Of a stretch of DNA of 64,000 bases, positions 60,917-64,000 are shown one piece after another. The stretch is from JANMEB01 sp041745295 (GTDB taxonomy: Bacteria > Planctomycetota > Planctomycetia > Pirellulales > Pirellulaceae). The stretch is from NCBI GenBank assembly GCA_041745295.1, contig JBGTJE010000040.1, positions 1 through 64,000 on the forward strand, read 5' to 3'. Under the pieces are notes generated by a model. It did not search any database and had not been told where the DNA came from. It saw only the letters and a list, made by a program, of their open reading frames with translations. Numbering within the stretch: the stretch's first letter is position 1; the number at the start of each line of letters is the position of its first letter. Position numbers and translations under genes: made by a program.

Positions 60917-61459
60917 TTACCACCAAACGAGGACGATGAGCATGGCGGCCATGATCGTGGCACATAGGGTCTTTCCGACGGTGCCAAAGATCCGTCCCAG
61001 AAACGCAGCGAATCCGACTTTGATGCTGCCATCCAAGTCCTTGCCGATCATTCGCTCACCGATAAATGCTCCGACCGCCGCGCCCAGACCACCCATCAAG
61101 ACCGATCCGATCAAACTGCCGACGACCGGAATCGGGATGATTGCCGCGAAGGCCGTCATTCCGAAGATCGCGCCGACTAGCGAACCCACGATCGCCAGCA
61201 CCGCAGCGCGGCGCGAGCCACCTAGCTTTCCGACGCCGGCGGCACTCGCAACGAACTCGATCAGTTCTCCCAGCATTGCAAGCCCAACCAATGCAGCTAC
61301 ATAACCCCACGATACGTTGATGAACGCAAAAACTGGCGCCAGCCAAGCTAACAATGCACCCGTCACAACGATTGCCCACGTCCCTGGAAGTCCGACCAGC
61401 GTCAGTAAAAGAAAACCAAGGGCGAAGACTGTGACCAGGCTGGCGATGACGTACATCAT
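60917..61459 (-). CDS. DUF456 membrane protein
   Basis: From ATG 61459 the 180-residue product has several membrane segments and the glycine-rich DUF456 pattern: FLLLTLVGLPGTWAIVVTGA, YVAALVGLAMLGELIEFVAS, GVGKLGGSRRAAVLAIVGSL, and GAIFGMTAFAAIIPIPVVGS with a GGLGAAVGAFIGE. Its start overlaps the end of the upstream hutG-like gene. Function unknown. Confidence 0.88.
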   Translation of the reverse strand: MMYVIASLVTVFALGFLLLTLVGLPGTWAIVVTGALLAWLAPVFAFINVSWGYVAALVGLAMLGELIEFVASAAGVGKLGGSRRAAVLAIVGSLVGAIFGMTAFAAIIPIPVVGSLIGSVLMGGLGAAVGAFIGERMIGKDLDGSIKVGFAAFLGRIFGTVGKTLCATIMAAMLIVLVWW

Positions 61460-62415
61460 GACTGGACTCCACTGATTTCTTGGGCAGTCCACTGCACGAG
61501 GGAACGCAAGAATTGGCGGAGCGCAATTCGAATCTTTTCGGCTTTGGCGTCGTCCCAGCGTGATTCGGCTTCGTTCATATAACTATCCGAAATCCCCTTC
61601 GCCCCCTCACCCTGCCCTCTCCCCCGCGGCGGGGGAGAGGGAACGTGAATCTCCGAATCCTCAGTCGCCCTCTCACCTTGCCCGCTCTCTTGCGGTGGGG
61701 TCGAGAGAACTTGAATTGGATTCAAATAAGTCGCTTGCGAAAGCTCTAGTTGCACCGCGTGAATTTGTCGCTCAGGATCGCCGTAGTGCCGCGTGATAAA
61801 GCCACCGACGAAGCGACCATTGACGACAGCAGAATATTCGCGCTGGGATGCAGCCGCCTGATTGATCATTGCCTGAAACGACGTTCCTGCCGATTGACCA
61901 TGATTGGTCCCAAAGTTTAAATCGGGCAATACGCCGTCGAACAAATTCGGTACTTGGCTGGCGATCGAATGCAAATCGATTAACACGGCAAATCCAAATC
62001 GCGCCCGCAGCATGTCCAATTCCCGCCCCAGTTTGTCGTGGTAGGGCCGCCAATATTGTTCGATGCGGCGAAGGATTTCTTGTGGGGGTAGCGGTTTTCC
62101 ATCGCGGTACACCGGACTGCCGTCGAAATTGGTTTCCGGGCAAAGTCGAGTCGTATTCTGGCCGGGATACAAATTTTCGTCGCTTGGCGGACGATTGAGA
62201 TCGATGACGTAGCGCGACACATTTGCTGTGATGACGGCGGCGTGAGACAATTCCGGCAGGTCGTACAAGCGCGGCACGAACCAATCGGTATCGGGCAAGC
62301 GAATCGCCGAGTCCGTCATTTGCGCGCGCTGGGCTTCCGGGACATCTGTCCCCGCGTGGGGGATGCTTACCAACAGCGGCAGCGCGCCGGTTCGAAATTC
62401 AAAGAGGGCGGACAC
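61456..62415 (-). CDS. hutG: N-formylglutamate amidohydrolase-like protein with an in-frame repeat insertion
   Basis: Taking GTG at 62415 (the ATG at 62706 would add an unrelated, repeat-derived leader) gives a 319-residue product. Family blocks: LLVSIPHAGTDVPEA, RLPDTDWFVPRLYD, SRYVIDLNRPPSDENLYPGQ, YWRPYHDKLGRELDMLR, VLIDLHSIASQVPNLFDGV, and RQIHAVQLELSQATYL. N-formylglutamate amidohydrolase releases formate and glutamate in histidine breakdown. Residues about 234-278 are a low-complexity insert (GQGERATEDSEIHVPSPPPR) encoded by a GC-rich repeat. It continues with NEAESRWDDAKAEKIRIALR. The stop overlaps the DUF456 start. The start codon is not certain. Confidence 0.85.
   Translation of the reverse strand: MSALFEFRTGALPLLVSIPHAGTDVPEAQRAQMTDSAIRLPDTDWFVPRLYDLPELSHAAVITANVSRYVIDLNRPPSDENLYPGQNTTRLCPETNFDGSPVYRDGKPLPPQEILRRIEQYWRPYHDKLGRELDMLRARFGFAVLIDLHSIASQVPNLFDGVLPDLNFGTNHGQSAGTSFQAMINQAAASQREYSAVVNGRFVGGFITRHYGDPERQIHAVQLELSQATYLNPIQVLSTPPQESGQGERATEDSEIHVPSPPPRGRGQGEGAKGISDSYMNEAESRWDDAKAEKIRIALRQFLRSLVQWTAQEISGVQS
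61582..61716. repeat. Family E GC-rich repeat insertion inside hutG-like gene
   Basis: CCTCACCCTGCCCTCTCCCC, a CGCGGCGGGGGAGAGGG arm and a second, degenerate unit (CTCACCTTGCCCGCTCTCTT). It is read as coding sequence in frame. Confidence 0.8.
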
Positions 62416-62868
62416 AATAGTAGAAATCAAAAAAAGCCTGAGGAATGTGAAACCGCATTCTAGTGCCTGCTCACATCGGTTGGCGGCAAACCCAAAAAAG
62501 CGGATTACCACAATGAACGCAAAGATCGCAAAGGGGAGACCTGCGGTCAACGGGAGTGCGGGGTCGGGAGACCCACAAACAGCGCGTTGAGCTGATGGAG
62601 ACCCACGCACAGCGGGACGGAATTGCAAATTGAAAAATGCAAATTGAAAAATAAAGAACAAGTACGACGTGTGTGTGCGAGTCTCTGCCCATTCACTTCG
62701 CGTCATTCACGCGAAGGCAGGAATCCAGAGCGCCATCCCATATCCAATCGACGGGGTCTTCGCATCCATGCAGATGGATTCCGGGACTCAGCCCGGAATG
62801 ACGACGAGGCCGTGCGTCCGGCCAACCGAACTCGGTCGTGACGCACACTGTTCGACCCATGGCGTTTC
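62416..62868. other. Intergenic region with repeats
   Basis: No gene seen. It has short tandem-like CAAATTGAAAAATG units (62627-62652) and a REP family C palindrome at 62778-62799. Confidence 0.7.
62778..62799. repeat. REP family C palindrome
   Basis: ATTCCGGGACTCAGCCCGGAAT, with the shared AGATGG flank. Confidence 0.9.
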
Positions 62869-64000
62869 TCAACTCGTGCGCTCAGTCGATTTTTTCGTCG
62901 CCAGCGATACCGCGATGAGGACGGCAAACGATAGCGGAATCGTCACGAGTCCCGGCTGGCTGAAAGGAACCAGCGCGTTTTCTGCTGGCAACCCGAAGAC
63001 CTTGGAATACGTTTCGCCACTGAGCAAAATCCAGCACAGCGAGCTGATCATGCCGACGAGCACACTGGCGATAATTCCCTGCCGCGTGGTCCCGCGCCAA
63101 AACAGCAGCATCACCAGCGCCGGCAGATTCGCCGAAGCCGCAACGCTGAACGCCCAACCGACCAAGTAATTGACGTTCAATTTGGCAAAGAGAATCCCCA
63201 GCACGATTGCGATCATTCCGACTGCCACCGACGCTAATTTGGCGATGCGGACTTGCTGGCGATCGCTCAATCGGATCCCGGCGACTCCCGCCACCAAGTC
63301 ATGGGCGACCGCACCGGCCGATGCCAGAATCAACCCGCTAACCGTCCCGAGCACGGTCGTGAAGGCGATCGCCGAGATCATCGCGAACAGCCAGTCGTTG
63401 ATGCTCTTGGCCAACATCGGCGCCGCCATGTTGCTGTCGGTGATATCGAGCGCCCCGCTGGTCATCGCCCCCAGTCCCATGAACAGCGTTAGCACGTAGA
63501 AGAATCCGATGCTGGCGATGCCGACGATCGTGCTCTTCCGCGCCGCGGCTTCGTTTTTCACGGTGTAGTAGCGGATCAGAATGTGGGGGAGCGAAGCCGT
63601 CCCGCAAAACAACGCCAACATGAGCGACAAGAAATTCACTTTGTCCAGCATTCGCTCGCTGCGAATCCCGGCGAACGTCGACGATTCACCTGGCCGAAGG
63701 ACCTGACTTCCTGGCGTGGGCTTTTGAAAATAAATCGTCGCCGCAGCGCCGTCCGGATGTTTGAGGCTCACACTGACCCAGCGGACCACTTCGCTTTGTT
63801 GCAACGTGCTGAGGAATTGAATCGGTCCGATCGCTCCTGTTGCCGACTCGCCGGAGGGCAGTCGCGACACGTAGCCCGCCGGATGCAGTTGGCCTTGTCC
63901 CGCTCCCATTCCTTTCGGAAGTCCGTTGACCAGCAATTCCGCCGATGCGGTGGTGATAACGCTCTGCGCTTCGCGGAGCATGCAGTTTGAATCGTCGATT
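62869..64000 (-). CDS. Sodium:solute symporter (ActP-like), cut by window edge
   Basis: The frame is open to the edge: IDDSNC precedes the first Met at 63981, so the N-terminal half is missing. The visible 370+ residues have at least seven membrane segments and the SSS blocks LCFCGTASLPHILIRYYTVK-like (ALFCGTASLPHILIRYYT), ARKSTIVGIASIGFFYVLTL, FTTVLGTVSGLILASAGAVAH, and YLVGWAFSVAASANLPALVM. The cation-acetate symporter group has the same LPH-R and VGWAFSVAAS segments. A periplasmic loop of about 80 residues (KHPDGAAATIYFQKPTPGS) precedes it, as in ActP. Substrate not proven. Confidence 0.85.
   Translation of the reverse strand, partial: IDDSNCMLREAQSVITTASAELLVNGLPKGMGAGQGQLHPAGYVSRLPSGESATGAIGPIQFLSTLQQSEVVRWVSVSLKHPDGAAATIYFQKPTPGSQVLRPGESSTFAGIRSERMLDKVNFLSLMLALFCGTASLPHILIRYYTVKNEAAARKSTIVGIASIGFFYVLTLFMGLGAMTSGALDITDSNMAAPMLAKSINDWLFAMISAIAFTTVLGTVSGLILASAGAVAHDLVAGVAGIRLSDRQQVRIAKLASVAVGMIAIVLGILFAKLNVNYLVGWAFSVAASANLPALVMLLFWRGTTRQGIIASVLVGMISSLCWILLSGETYSKVFGLPAENALVPFSQPGLVTIPLSFAVLIAVSLATKKSTERTS

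Noticed and set aside
62416..62706. N-terminal 97-residue extension of the hutG-like protein
   Set aside because: It is read from repeat-derived A/T-rich sequence and has no family similarity; the GTG at 62415 starts just before the conserved region.

Overview
The window looks like chromosome from a planctomycete (Pirellulales-like). This rests on protein content, not on rRNA: a DUF1559 prepilin-like protein with a C-terminal H-Xn-DG motif, a second secreted DUF1559-type protein, a planctomycete-type cytochrome (CxxCH) fused to a DUF2231-like membrane region, an ECF sigma/anti-sigma pair, a formyltransferase of the tetrahydromethanopterin C1 pathway, DUF1579, DUF456 and DUF6159-type proteins, and moderately high G+C. 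Genes are separated by many short palindromic repeats.

Left part (1-12.8 kb) is accessory DNA. It holds an IS3-family insertion sequence cut by the window edge, a decayed IS3 tail, an FCD-domain protein without its DNA-binding half, and a three-gene TPR-protein cluster with an 86-bp exact internal duplication. A plus-strand cassette follows (5951-11278): a small ORF coupled to a membrane/coiled-coil protein, a lipoprotein, a second membrane/coiled-coil protein, a HerA/VirD4-like P-loop ATPase, and a replication-relaxation-like protein encoded partly inside the ATPase gene. Next come an excisionase-like HTH protein, a convergent tyrosine recombinase, and half of a tRNA-Arg(CCG) gene. I read this as the right end of an integrative element with an unusual, relaxase-less transfer-like or envelope machine; it is the best candidate here for an undescribed system.

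Middle part (13-43.7 kb) is mostly housekeeping: DUF1579 and TPR proteins, SRAP protein, rhizobial-type L-asparaginase, a CFA-synthase-like methyltransferase overlapping a geranylgeranyl-reductase-like flavoprotein, an ABC ATPase with a large membrane partner, DUF1559 protein, MOSC protein and an EF-G paralogue. A minus-strand arginine cluster (argF'-argG-argE-argB/A-argC-argH) encodes the N-acetylated pathway known from Xanthomonas: acetylornithine is carbamoylated before deacetylation, and the kinase is fused to a GNAT synthase domain. MFS, rhomboid and nagB genes lie upstream of it, then a divergent GAF-HlyD/HlyD pair.

Right part (44-64 kb) carries Ftr, an HTTM protein, ECF sigma/anti-sigma, a methyltransferase, the cytochrome/DUF2231 protein, DUF1559-type protein, HrpA helicase, DUF6159 protein, tRNA-Leu(UAG), a DUF6941-like gene fragment, an M50-CBS protease, DUF456, HutG-like amidohydrolase and a sodium:solute symporter running off the edge.

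A theme across the window is repeat biology. Two REP-associated tyrosine transposases (23.6-24.2 and 28.8-29.4 kb) are each bracketed by their own palindrome family, with dispersed copies elsewhere. One copy sits between duplicated first codons of argF'. A GC-rich repeat has inserted in frame into both hrpA and the hutG-like gene.
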